From Penicillus capitatus (lineage: Eukaryota; Chlorophyta): 64,000 nt of DNA. Both the position numbers and the translations under genes were made by a program. Positions 48,348-59,964 of the stretch are shown piece by piece. How positions within the stretch are numbered: position 1 is the first letter of the stretch; every line of letters begins with the position of its first letter. The notes under the pieces were generated by a model. It ran no database searches and had not been told where the DNA came from. It was given only the letters and a program-made list of their open reading frames with translations. The stretch is from positions 1,116,001-1,180,000 of the forward strand of contig OZ287702.1 in assembly GCA_965649825.1 (NCBI GenBank). Direction: 5' to 3'.

Positions 48348-48606
48348 GTGCCTTAACGCTATAAGTGAAGACATGCACAAACGAATGACATGTAAAGTGT
48401 GAGACACTATTACAGGACTCTATCGATGTACCCAAATCAGCTCATGTACGAATCCAGTGCATTCTCCAAACACAGAACCTCTTGCAGAGTGTCCATTTCT
48501 GTATGTCGCCTTTGTGTGTTCTATGCTGTCACATCATAACAACGGAAGGATTGTGCCATGAACTGAAGCGTTTCCTGGGAGAAGAGGTATTGATCGTGTG
48601 TTAACT

Positions 48607-49488
48607 TCAGATGGGGTTTACCGTATCAGAAGCGGCTGCATTTCTATCCGACTGTAATCGGAATTCGTACTTTCGCTTGTTGGCCACGCCAATGACGGTA
48701 AGCAGCCTTCTCTCCCATTCCAATTCCATAGATCTCTGCCGTTCCTGTTCGGTCACGGCCAGTTGACTCCGTGAAGCGTAGGAACGCAAGATCACCTGTG
48801 CAACACAATGAAAAGCCACATCGGGTCGATCTCATATCCGCTCACCTCGATATCGTAGTAGATCTTTCCATCTGGTGTCTGTCTCTCTGCCCCTGATATA
48901 AACTCTCCTTGTCGGAGAACGCCAATGCGCGTGGACATGAATTCCGTCAAGTACTGTTGCAGAATGGCATTTCCTGCCTCTTCTGCTGTGCCAATGTCTT
49001 TCACAGATGCGAAGCGAGACGAGGAAGGCGATGAGATATTGACGAAGAGATTCTGTTCCGGATGTCGAAGGCTTCGGTAAGCAACGTCGTTCCCTGTCGA
49101 CTGACAACATTCCTCGATTTCGCTCTTTTTGGCAAGAGAGCTTTTACCGTGACGGGCAGCCAGTCGTCTTTGACAAAGAATTCATATCCATCCAGCACGT
49201 CTCTGTAGTATCCAAAACCTAAACGGCGCATTCATTCGACAGGACAGTGTGATCTGGACAGATGTCGCCTGGGGGTGGAATGGTAAAGGCGACAGTGGGA
49301 AGGGATCGCCACACGATATCTGTCCCCATAACCAGTGCGGGAACGAACAGGAACGTTCTGCGGGTCGCTGTTGCTCTCTTCTCGCGATGGCGGCTTTCGA
49401 TTGGACCACACGCTGCAGCGGATGCCACCGAGAGGCGTGACACCGCCGCCACGGACATCGATCGACATCGGCTGAGCATTTTGGCCAA
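48607..49488 (-). CDS. PsbP-domain thylakoid-lumen protein with Tat signal, 244 aa
   Basis: Four exons (49488-49269, 49218-49148, 49100-48846, 48795-48607) are joined by introns of 50, 47 and 50 bp; the first has a GC donor (CAG|GCGACA). Residues 1-43 look like a transit peptide. They are followed by a twin-arginine thylakoid signal, ATRRTFLFVPALVMG, ending with AFT. The mature part has GYEFFVKDDWLPVT, RHPEQNLFVNISSP, LTEFMSTRIGVLRQ, DGKIYYDIE and EWERRLLTVIGVANKRKYEFRL, which follow the PsbP-domain family pattern. It is probably a PsbP-like assembly or accessory factor of photosystem II or NDH; which one cannot be said. It is strong evidence for photosynthesis. Its ATG is 44 bp from that of GlyQS. 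Confidence 0.9.
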
Positions 49489-49532
49489 CGATCACGAGGA
49501 GCGGATTGGTCGTACGCCCTGTCACGGACACC
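49489..49532. promoter_or_regulatory. 44-bp bidirectional intergenic region (PsbP-like / GlyQS)
   Basis: Only 44 bp separate the two divergent start codons. The core promoters must therefore overlap the opposite gene's 5' region or its coding sequence, unless one of the starts is mis-assigned. Confidence 0.5.
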
Positions 49533-52500
49533 ATGCAGTGCACCACTGCCGCTCGACGCTTCTGGTTATTGGACAACGTTTGCTGTTTTCGAGAAAAGAG
49601 GCTTTTGGAGAAGAGACGCAGCGACCGGAGTCACCAGAGACGAGAACGGACGCGATGGGCAGCTGCTCGGGATCCATCCTTGGGACTCACTGTGACCACA
49701 ACAGGCGGTGCCTCTCGAAGTGACGTGCTACTGGACGGAAGCGGGAGAGAGGTGCTGACATTTCAGGAAGCGATCGCGAAGCTGCAGCTGTACTGGAGCT
49801 CCGTCGGCTGTGCCATCTGGCTCCCCCACAACACAGAAGCAGAGTCGACGCTACTCACAGTCCCTTTTCAGAATATGTCATCTAGGTGGGAGCTGGGACG
49901 ATGAATCCGGCGACATTTCTGCGCGTCTTGGGTCCAGAGCCGTGGAATGTCTGTTATGCTGAGCCCAGCATCCGTCCCGATGACAGTCGCTACGGGGAAA
50001 ACCCAAACCGCATCCAGCGACACACACAGTTTCAAGTAGGATCGCTGAGCAGAAATCATCTCTGCTGATATGGCTGCCTTCAGGTGATCCTGAAACCGGA
50101 TCCAGACAATCCACAGGAACTGTATCTGAAGAGCTTGGATGCATTAGGAATTGATGTGACAGCACATGACGTTCGCTTTGTGGAGGACAACTGGGAGTCT
50201 CCTGTTCTGGGTGCGTGGGGATTGGGATGGGAAGTGTGGTTGGATGGAATGGAGATCACACAGTTTACGTACTTTCAGCAAGCAGGGGGTCTATCTCTGC
50301 CCGTCCCCGCCATCGAAATCACCTATGGCCTTGAACGTATTCTCATGTCGCGTCAAAATGTTCAGCACTTCAAAGACATCCAGTACACAGATGTCTTGAC
50401 CTATGGGGAGCTCCTGTTGCAGACAGAAATCGAGATGAGTCGTTACAATATGGACGAGGCATTGGTTGAAGATCACTGGAAACGGTTTCAGCTTTACCAG
50501 AAAGAAGCCCAGGTCATGCTGGACAAGGAATTGGCCCTGCCTGCCTATGATAACCTCCTCAAATGCTCACACAGTTTTAACATCCTCGATGCTCGAGGTG
50601 CCGTCGGTGTGACGGAGAGGAATGTTTGTTTCGGGACAATGCGAAAGCTCACGCGACAGGTGGCATCTCTTTGGTTGGAGCAACGTGCCAAAATGGAGTT
50701 TCCACTCGTCAAAGTGGACGCGCATCAGTCCGTTCCTATTGGCAGATCGAAGCTACAGAGTGCCGTGGAAGCTCGCTTGTTTGTTTTGGAGCTGGGTTGT
50801 GAGGAGATGCCACCACAAGACATTGCTTCGGCCGTTGAGCAGCTGAAAGACAAGTTTGAGACGTTTTTGCAGCAAGAACGCCTTGGGCATGATCGAATCG
50901 ACGTCCACGGAACTGCCCGACGATTGGCCGTCATTGTTCACAATCTAGCCGGCACTCAGTCTGGCTTAGATGTCAAAGTCAAGGGTCCCCCTGTCAAGAT
51001 TGCTTATGAAGCAAATGGCAAGCCATCGAAAGCACTCCGCGGATTCTGCAGAAAGAATAACTGTGCACCGACAGATGTCACAGTCGAGGCCGATTCAAAG
51101 GGAATCGAGTTTATTCACGTCGTTCGTCACGAACAGCCACTCAACACAGCCGATGTGCTCGCCGAAAAAATTCCTGATCTTATCCGACGCGTCACTTTCA
51201 AGAAGAGTATGCGATGGAATGGAGCGCAGACATGGAGTCGCCCTGTTCGATGGATTCTGGCCCTCCACGGAGACGTTGCTCTCTCTATCAGTTTTGCAGA
51301 AGTGACAGGCGACAACATCACTCACCTGCTTCGAAATGCATCCAGAGACCGAGCAGTTGTTCCGTCAGCCGAGAGCTATCTCGATGTCATTTCCTCGTCA
51401 GGAATTATATTGGAGGCGAAGTTTAGAAGAGAGCATGTCTGGGATGCCGTGGTCGCTGCCGCCAGCCGTGTAGATGGCACAGTGCCAGAGAGATTCGCTC
51501 ATGACCTCTTGGATGAGGTTCTGTACCTCGTCGAGGCACCGTCTATTGTGTTGGGATCTTTTTCTGCAGAATTCCTTCTGCTGCCAAGAGAAGTGCTGGA
51601 GACAGTGATGCAAAAGTATCAGAGATACTTCCCTGTTTACCGTTCCGGTGATGCATCAGAAATGCTGCCGTTCTTTGTGGCTGTGGGAAACGGCGAATTT
51701 GATGAAGAGACGGTCCGTAGAGGGAACGAAGATGTCCTGCGTGCTCGGTTTAAGGATGCTCAGTTCTTCTACGAGGAAGATGTGAAAAAACCCCTTGATG
51801 AATTTCGGCCAAAATTAGCAGGTACCTTGTTTCACAAGGACCTGGGAAATTTACTGGAGAAGTCGGAACGTATTCGACGACTTATCCGCCCTTTCGCCGA
51901 GTGTATGAGGCTTGAGCCATCTCAACCAGCTGCAGAACGCGCAGCAGAGCTTGCCCGAGCAGATCTGGCGACTTATCTGGTCACCGAAATGACAGGACTG
52001 GCTGGAACTATGGGACAGCACTATGCTTTGAAATCTGGCGAAGCGTCCGATGTTGCAGATGCCATTTTCGAGGCCGTCCTTCCTCGATATGCAGGGGATT
52101 GCTTGCCAGCAACGACGGCGGGATTACTCGTATCGGTTGCGGACAGAATGGATAGTCTTGTCGGTCTGATCGCTGTCAAGTGTGCTCCGACTGCGACAGC
52201 AGATCCTTATGGACTAAGACGCATGGCGTACGGTTTGGTCGAGTCCTTGATCCATAACCAGATGCCCTTTGATCTTTCTCGCTCTATTGATGTGACAGCA
52301 GCATTGCAGCCTGTTGATGTGACCAGTGATGTCAAGAGCGATGTCTTTGCATTTGTTCAGCGACGATTGGAGCAATACCTCCTTGACCATGAGATCTCTC
52401 CAGAAATCGGTAAGAGAGGCTGTTTCTGAATCTGACGTACGAGGTGCCTTGTTTTGTGCAGTTCGTAGTGTCCTGGCCGAAAGATCTGCAAATCCTTTCC

Positions 52501-52950
52501 TTGTCGAGAAAACGGCGAGAGACCTGAGTGAAGAATTCTCTAAGGGCACAACATCTCTGTTGCCATCGGTGATGACAGCTATGGGAAGAGTGTCCCGTAT
52601 CGTCAAGGGACAGTCAACAGATGGAGATGTCTTTTCGTCACAGTTTTTGCAGACGGAAGAAACAAATCTATGGGAAGCTTATCAGACAACAAAAGCCAAA
52701 GTAACCGTCACCGATACGATCTGACCATCAGGCTCAAGAGACAGACATCTAGGTGGACAGCGACATGTCCGTCGTTGCGTTCTTGAAGATCTGCCATGAG
52801 GATCTGGTGCCACAGATTGATGCATTCTTCGAAGAAGTCTTCGTCATGTGCGAAGACAGAGAAGTGCGCCACAATAGACTGAGGCTCTTACGCGCTGTTG
52901 CTTCTCTGCCTTCCGGTATTATGGATTTCTCAGAGCTTCCTGGAATGTAG
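49533..52950 (+). CDS. Organellar glycyl-tRNA synthetase, fused alpha-beta (GlyQS), 1072 aa
   Basis: It charges tRNA-Gly in plastids and mitochondria, like plant EDD1. Exons 49533-49838, 49886-50035, 50084-52409, 52462-52700 and 52753-52950 are separated by introns of 47, 48, 52 and 52 bp; the first has a GC donor (GAA|GCAGAG). About 85 leader residues ([15 protein letters not shown]...) suit organelle import. The GlyQ part has [68 protein letters not shown] and ITYGLERI. The GlyS part has [68 protein letters not shown] and [13 protein letters not shown]-terminal anticodon-binding region has [16 protein letters not shown]. Length matches the plant fusion. Confidence 0.97.
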
Positions 52951-53017
52951 CAAAGTCGATTTTGTTACAAATTAAAGGCAGTATTATCGAGAAGAGATTC
53001 ACAGAGGGCTTATGCTC

Positions 53018-54136
53018 TTATGCCCAAATGGCCAATACAGACATGGCACCGAAGCCCAGAAACATAACGGCCATTTTGCTTGCAACGTGCTCAGCGTTTG
53101 ACAGTTCACTAGGGATGATCTCCATCATGGCCACATAGAGGAAAGTGCCCGATGCTAGAGAGCTCAACGAAGCAGCACCGATGCCTTTGCTTACTTCAGA
53201 TAGACCAAATCCAACGAGAATTCCGACAGGCGATGCGACAGAAAAACACCCAGTTACTTTCCAAAATCGCGATGCGGATGATTGGCTGTCTACCAGACTT
53301 GCTCCCAGTGCATACGCCGCCAGACCTTTATGTGCAGCAATGGCAATCAGCACATCCTTCGATGCATCGATCGTCTGCTGTGCCCCGAGGGCCAGTCCTT
53401 CGAGAACAGAATGCAAGGATAGGGCCAGTCCCAGAAAAAGCGCTGTCAGAAACGATACGCGCGCATGGCTCTCTTCCTCTTTCTGCAGATCACCCATTTC
53501 AAGGGCCTGCATCTCCAATGGCTCTTGTACAATCTTTCTTGACGCTGCCTTCCAGATACGCCCTGCAGAGGCGGTGACAAAAGCGTGGATACATCTGCGG
53601 TCGGTCGTACTGTTATTCGATGTGCTGTGGTTCTCTTCTGGTTCTTCAATGGCATCTGATCCGACGTGTTCCGGTCGGAGCAATGACGAGCCATTCGTGT
53701 GATGATGCATGCGACGTGACAGATACGATGCATACTGATCGGCTGTCAGTGTCAATAAGTATCCAAAGGCGCAGAGAAATGGCGCGAGTGGAAAGTTCGG
53801 TACGGCTCTTTGTGTTTCGGGCAATGCGTCTGCCAACAGATGACAGAAACAGGCAGAGAGCATCACTACATCACTCTTTTCTCACACAAATAATAGAAAA
53901 GTGACATGACCTCCTGCACTCAACATGTTTCCCAGTTGGAACACAAAACTCCGTTCGTTGCCAGCAGCGCGTCCACGAACAGAGAGATGTCTCGGCAGAT
54001 AGGACCCTGTCACGTCATCACTCAAAATACATAGATAAAAAGAGTGTGAAGACACACCTCCAAGGGCAACAATCAAAAGCATGAACGCCGACCCGGCGTC
54101 AAATAGGAATCGCTCCCACGTGTTCGATGACACCAT
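53018..54136 (-). CDS. ZIP-family metal (Zn/Fe) transporter, 340 aa
   Basis: It imports divalent metal ions into the cytosol. Three exons (54136-54058, 54006-53911, 53865-53018) join through 51- and 45-bp introns. Eight membrane spans are visible. TM1 is FLFDAGSAFMLLIVALGG and TM2 FQLGNMLSAGVMLSAC. A variable His-containing loop (HHHTNGSS, then EEPEENHS) lies between TM3 and TM4. TM4 carries the metal-binding LHSVLEGLALG and TM5 AIAAHKGLAAYALG, both ZIP signatures. The last spans contain GTFLYVAMMEIIPSE. An upstream in-frame ATG at 54211 would add 25 residues. It converges with GlyQS, 67 bp between stops. Metal and membrane cannot be told from sequence. Confidence 0.93.
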
Positions 54137-54246
54137 TTTAATCTCGACCTGTAGTGCGTTCACGGTTCCTGTAAAAACTTCGGCGGAGTCGAAGCAAAAA
54201 ACAAAGAACACTCGGATGGACGAACGATGTAGATGTTACATCGCAA

Positions 54247-55620
54247 ATGCAGGACAGCGCGCATTTAAGAACCGCCGTTATGAAGACAGGAACTGCGCGA
54301 TCCCTTTTGCCTGGCAGGGCACCGAGATGGCGTTATGTGGAAAGAGCCCCGCCAGCGCGTCGAAGGACTGGAGTCGTTCGCAGCGGTGGTGGTAATTTGG
54401 ACGCTCTGCTGAATGAGATCCTCGAAAAGCACCAAAGCCTCTTCGGGGAGGCGGAAGATGGAGATGGTGAAGAGGAAGAAAGCGCAATGAAAAGGATGCT
54501 GATTGAGAACCAAGACTATGCAGATCGACAAGATGTATGGCCCGATGGCCAAGACGATTCTGAATATATACGCGTGCCACCTTTGAACATTGTATGCTCA
54601 GCCAGATGCCTGCCAACAGTAAAGATATCTCCTGTGTTGCCTCAGGGACCTGACCCGAAAAAAGGATCCATCGGGCAACAGGTCAGTTTTGATTATCAAA
54701 AGGCGATGCTCACAGATGCAGTCGATCCCGATCACATGCGTTACTGGTTCACGACCCCACCTGGTGGTCCATCACGTTGGGAGGTATCAAAGACGAAAGG
54801 ATGTGACTTGGGCAGGTGGATGGAATACGAGAACGAGGGTGGTAAAGAAACCGAGAGAGCTGCCAGGATTCTTTGCCAATGCACGGAACAGAAGCAGAAA
54901 CCGGGTAGGTCGGCGACGTGCTGATGCTATGCCGATGAGTGTTTTGCAGCCAAGCATTTCGGAGTTAGAATTAGGGCAGAAGATACGTGGCGTCGTGTCA
55001 GAAGTGTGGCTTTATCACGGAATCAAAGTGGACATTGGTTACGATTACGATGGGTCCGTCCCATCTCTCACACTTTTCAGACCCCTCATATCTTTTTCAG
55101 TTTGCTGCCTATGAAGAAAGAAACGTGGCCCGTTTTCGGAAACAAACTGGATGTGGGAGACAGATTGGATGTGGCCATTGCAAAAATCTGGAACAAAGAT
55201 TTCTATCGTTGGCCTGTGCAGCTGCGAGCACTGAGTTCTGAAATCCAGCAATACATGTCGAATCCCACTTCCTTTTTTCGCATCTCCTTATCTGCATACC
55301 AGGATTCCTGTGAAGAAATGGGACCCGCCAGTGGACATGAGAGGGAAGAGTATTGAAGAGATTGAGAGACATACCAGCAGACGACTGCCGACAGAGTCAT
55401 GGGTGCTGCCAGACGATGCACGACATGAAGGCCACCCCAAAAGTCGCACAAGGGTACCGACCATCTCGCTTTCGCTCAGCCTTTAGTGATCTCCCTGCAG
55501 AACCGTCGCGTTCGAAAGATCGTGACCTCGTTCGATCGTCGAAAGCCGGAACAGATCGAAGAAGATTACTACGATGACATGTACGATGCGATTCTCGATC
55601 TGAGAGTCGGCGATGTGTGA
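54247..55620 (+). CDS. S1 RNA-binding-domain protein, pTAC10/PAP3-like, 390 aa
   Basis: Five exons are joined by introns 54784-54847, 55054-55100, 55257-55302 and 55443-55486. The N-terminus (MKTGTARSLLPGRAPRW in the second start) is Arg/Ser-rich and could be a plastid transit peptide. An acidic stretch follows (AEDGDGEEEES). Next comes a region with DPDHMRYWFTTPPG, then the S1 domain ELGQKIRGVVSEVWLYHGIK with VDIGYDYDGLLP. After the S1 domain, FYRWPVQLRAL and VKKWDPPVDMRG resemble the segment that follows the S1 domain in plant pTAC10/PAP3, a plastid RNA-polymerase-associated protein. The C-terminus EEDYYDDMYDAILDLRVGDV is acidic. The S1 fold is firm, whereas the pTAC10 link is inference from a short similarity. 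Confidence 0.78.
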
Positions 55621-55667
55621 TGGACGAAAGAAGGATGGTTCAAAAAGGCATCGCCCAAACATGACAT

Positions 55668-56463
55668 TCATTTTCCACGCTTTCCCTCTTTGAGTTTGAT
55701 CTTTTCATCGATAAAGCGAATGCCTTTGCCCTTGTAAGGCTCGGGTGGTCGCTTGGATCGAATGACGGCAGCGAAGTTGCCAACGATGACCTTGTCAAAT
55801 CCGCTGATGATGATTTTGGTTGTCTCCTCCACCTTTCATCATATATGGATGGCTACGACATGGGTGTCGGCAGAAATGCCTCACCTTTACTTTGACGCCT
55901 TTCGGAATATCCAGATAGACAGGGTGGCAGTATCCAATGCTCAAATTGAGCATCTCTCCCTCCACCGCTGCACGATAACCGACACCGTTCATCAGCAATA
56001 TCTTCTCGTATCCTTTGGACACGCCGATGAACATGTTGTTGCAGAGAGCGCGTGACAGTCCATGCATCGCCTTGGATTTCTTATGGTCTGTCACTCTTTT
56101 GACAATGATCTTTCCCTCAGCCTGATGGATATATGAGCTTTCTAAAGAATCAGTGGAGAGGCATACCTCGATCAACTCTACGTCAGCGGGAAACTCTCTC
56201 TCCAATTCACCAAGTGGACCCTAAAAGCATGCGTCTGATCGCCGACGGTTGAGATCGGAAGACCACACGACCTTGACAGCGAGGTGCAGACCCTCGAGTT
56301 TGTAATCGACACCGGACGGAATCGGTACAGGGAGTTTGCCGATCCGCGATTCGCCGCAGACGACACGCAACGTGGATGATCGTCCAGTAGCCCGAGTCGA
56401 GGCCGTAGCGTACTGACTGCCGCTGCTCTTTGTTGTATACAGAGGCGCACCGCGTAAGAACAT
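55668..56463 (-). CDS. RPL6: Organellar ribosomal protein uL6 (bacterial-type L6), 215 aa
   Basis: This large-subunit ribosomal protein belongs to plastid or mitochondrial ribosomes. Four exons (56463-56272, 56220-56167, 56121-55885, 55832-55668) join through introns of 51, 45 and 52 bp. The mature part starts [14 protein letters not shown], the bacterial L6 start, preceded by about 39 residues ([17 protein letters not shown]...) that act as presequence. [44 protein letters not shown] and [19 protein letters not shown] follow, ending with [17 protein letters not shown]. It is clearly not the cytosolic L9. Plastid rpl6 is often plastid-encoded outside green plants, so which organelle it serves is open. 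It converges with the S1 gene, 47 bp between stops. Confidence 0.93.
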
Positions 56464-56584
56464 GATTGGCCTTCAAGGCGTCGCTTCTCGGCCTTAATAA
56501 ACCGTTCGGGGGTCATTACAGCACATTATCCAGAGGACACAGCAGACCGACCCCTCATGCAGCCACTTGAGATCAAAGGATCGA

Positions 56585-58339
56585 CTAAGCAGCCAGCGCT
56601 TGTTCGCTTGCCAGAGTGATTCTGTCATGCATGTCTTGTCTAAAGTGCCTGATGAGTCCCTGGATAGGCCAGGCGGCAGCATCTCCCAAGGCACAGATGG
56701 TATGGCCTTCGATCTGCTTAGAGACATCCCATAGCATTTCGATTTCTTCAATGAGAGCATCTCCCTTCACCATGCGCTTCATGACATCATAGATCCAACC
56801 TGTCCCTTCACGGCAGGGAGTGCACTGCCCACAGCTCTCATGCTTGTAGAAGTAAGAAATTCTGCTCAGACAGCATTGAGCGACACCGTCAGCAAAAGGA
56901 AGGGTAGAAGGCACCTGCAGATGGCATCGATGATATCCGTGGAGTTGTCCATAACGATCACGGCAGCAGTGCCCAGTCCTGTCTCCACAGCCTTCAGAGC
57001 ATCGAAGTCCATCAAGACATCGTCGCAGATGTGCTTGGGGATCAATGGAACGGAAGAGCCGCCAGGAATGACGGCTTTCAAGTTATCCCAACCACCTCTC
57101 ACGCCACCTGCAGCATGAAAACCGAGTAAGATGCTTCTAGGGAAGGCCAACCAGCTGACCCGCGTGTTTTTCGATGAGGTATCTGAGAGGAATGGACATT
57201 TCTTCTTCCACCGTACACGGTTTGTTAACGTGTCCACTGATGCAGTAGAGCTTTGTCCCAGAGTTGTTCTTTCTGCCGAACGATGCAAACCACTCTCCAC
57301 CGCGGCGAAGAATCGTCGGTGCAACAGCTACTGTTTCCACATTGGTCACAGTCGTCGGACATCCATAGAGACCCATGTTTGCCGGAAACGGAGGCTTCAA
57401 TCGCGGTTTTCCCTGCTTTCCTGCGCATCTCCCAACATGACACGCAGATCTAACAGATCGAGCGTCACATCACCTTCAAGAGACTCAAGCAAGGCCGTCT
57501 CTTCTCCACAGATGTACGCCCCAGCACCATAGTGTACCATCACATCGTAGTCATAACCGCTTCCACACGCATCCTTTCCAATCAATCCCTTCTCGTATGC
57601 TTCTTCGATTGCTCGTTCCAATGCCAAACGCTCATTCACGTACTCTCCTCTACAGAGTGCACAACCGTCATAGTGTACCACAGCAGTCGGCGATTGTGCC
57701 TGATGTAGATGTATGCAGCTCTGGCCTGCATTGCGAAACCGGCCACAAGACATCCCTCGATCAACTTGTGTGGATCGTGACGCATAATTTCGCGATCTTT
57801 GCACGTTCCAGGTTCCGATTCATCTGCATTGATGACGAGGAAGGATGGACGGGGATCATTCTACATGTGTGCCCCCATGCCCTCGTCACATCTCACTCGC
57901 CATCGCATTCAGACACGGTTACCTTGGGCATAAAACTCCATTTGAGGCCGGAATTGAATCCAGCGCCGCCGCGACCACGTAGACCAGATTTCTTGATCTG
58001 ATCGATGATCCAGTCCGATCCCTTTGCCAAAATATCTTTCGTTCGATACCAGTCTCCACGTTTCAGAGATCCCTACACATGTGTCTCCACACATCGTCCG
58101 TCTATCGACCCCCATGTGATGCAGCAACTTGAAGAAACGGATCGTGCTGTCCGTAGAGATTCGTAAAAATACGGTCCTCGTCTTTCAGGTCACCAAAACT
58201 GGTTTTCTGCGTCGCCTCTGAGCTAAATGCCTTTGTAAAGCTGACAGACACGACAGGCGTCGCATGAGACGTCCCGGAACACTTTTCTCGAGAACCTGTT
58301 TCGAAACGTCCCACAGAGACGTAGCGAACGACGTAACAT
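56585..58339 (-). CDS. NDUFV1: Complex I 51-kDa subunit NDUFV1, 457 aa
   Basis: This mitochondrial subunit carries FMN and cluster N3 and oxidises NADH. Eight exons are joined by introns 58241-58295, 58073-58128, 57861-57922, 57650-57699 (GC donor), 57421-57473, 57108-57159 and 56862-56914. The short first exon plus exon 2 give a classic mitochondrial presequence ([20 protein letters not shown]). Motifs are [17 protein letters not shown] (NADH/FMN), [29 protein letters not shown] and [39 protein letters not shown] and the 4Fe-4S ligands [12 protein letters not shown] plus HTICALGD follow. Length is near the human 464 aa. The uL6 gene starts 121 bp downstream on the same strand. Confidence 0.96.
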
Positions 58340-58736
58340 GTTGGTTCGTTCGTGTCTGTCCGCGACGGACTCGACTCGAGGGGTATCGAATGAAGATCCG
58401 CTTCTGCAAGCAGAGCCGTCGTTGATGGGACGTCCGTGCGTCATGTCTGACTGTATCTACGAGGTCCATCTGTCTATTTGACACACGGTCACCATTATCT
58501 CAACGCTTTTGTCTTGATACCGAAATTCAACCATGCACAAAGTACCCCTATCACCAATGAGCGCAATTCGTTAAAGGTCGTCTTGGACAGAAACGTGTTC
58601 GCGTTGCTCAGAAACCAAAGTGCGGAGCGGCAGGCCTCGAAGTGCGACAACCCTAGAGACCGAGCCGGCTAACAGCTGTTTGTTTGGTCCCTTAGTTAAC
58701 GCCGTCGTTTCAGTCTCCATTCAAACCGACCTATAG

Positions 58737-59351
58737 CTCTTTGCCGAGAGTCATACGTTCTCGCATTGCCAAAGCGACGCTACCGCCAAAAAGCAAACAG
58801 AAAAAGACGGAAGATAAGGAGCCATCCAACCAGCCCATTGCTCGTAGCCACAGCGGCAAAGTGGCCCTCGGACCATGGTAAGTGTGGGACCCTGACTGAA
58901 TCTTGTGTCGTGCATACATACGAGTGGGAAGGAGGTTTTCTCTCTTTTGTCGTTGTCTCGTTCTCTGCGTCACTCTGACTCGATCAGGAGTGGCGCCTTT
59001 GGGCATGATAAGCAAGAGAACGTTTCGCCTGATGCTAATCCTGTTCTTTACATCGATCGTGCTGGCAGTACGCACAAGGAATTGGATAAGGCACAGGAAA
59101 ATGGAACGGATGAGGTGCCAATGCCCAAGGGACATCGCAAGGGAACGATTTTGACAGCATCGCCATCTGCGTTGCCAGTCATCCCGCCGCCAGATGACGC
59201 AACGTTGAAGCACCATAGTCGAGAAGTCGCCACACTGCAACAAAAACCGATCGTGGCACACTGGGGCAGATCTGCCTGCGGAAAACAGGCATGCAAAGGA
59301 AGAGCCACGGCCAGAATCGGTTTTATCAATCAACCCAAGAGAGGCTTGTAA
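58737..59351 (+). CDS. Hypothetical protein, 5' exon unresolved
   Basis: Exon 58737-58877 joins in phase, through a 110-bp GT-AG intron (58878-58987), to 58988-59351 ending TAA. The product is basic, soluble and Pro/Lys-rich. It runs from IAKATLPPKSKQKKTEDKEP through PSALPVIPPPDD to WGRSACGKQACKGRATAR, with a Cys pair near the end. There is no ATG in the first exon; an acceptor-like CTATAG precedes it, so a further 5' exon is likely. The intron is about twice the local norm. No family recognised. Confidence 0.4.
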
Positions 59352-59964
59352 AGTGACGTGTCTGCTGCCCTCTCTGTCTTTCTTTCATTCGCAGATTGAA
59401 TGCTCCACCCCCAACAATGACGATTTCCGTTTCTCTCTTACCCACGATTGTTTTTTGCTGATGGACGTTACCTCGATTCGACAATGTCTGTGGACTGAAA
59501 ACGAATGTTTAGCTGGCTGTACTGACGGGGAATAAGATGTAAGGTTGCTGCTGATCTGATAGATATGGGAGATGTCAGACGGGAGGTCCTTCGATGGAAG
59601 CATTCTTAAAACACATGTTTGAAAAAGGAATCAATCCGCCGTGTGCGTGTGCGTTCACCCAATCGTCCATCCGTCCGTCCCGCTCATGATCGTGACGGCG
59701 ATGCACTCCACAATGAAACACAGAGAAAGAGAAAAAATGTCAAGGGATTGGCAGAACTCAATACACGTTCCGGGGAAACGGTAAGATTCTTGCATTGTTC
59801 TTGAGGAATGGGGCCTTCTTTCGGCCATTCGAATAACAAAAAAGCGTTATGAACATGCTCTTTAATGCAATTGAGGTACATACAGAGTTCACCCTCTGCG
59901 TTCATATGTCGTTGCTTTCAAGAAAAACAATCATTTCAAAGGGGCTATTCACAGAAACCGACAG
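59352..59964. other. Intergenic with a short possible exon
   Basis: A basic frame at about 59619-59780 ends at a good donor-like site (AACG|GTAAGA), but no partner exon was found. Otherwise nothing recognisable. Confidence 0.35.

Noticed and set aside
58731-59333. 200-codon minus frame with hydrophobic stretches
   Set aside because: It covers both exons and the intron of the plus-strand model without reflecting them and matches nothing known. The plus reading is more protein-like.
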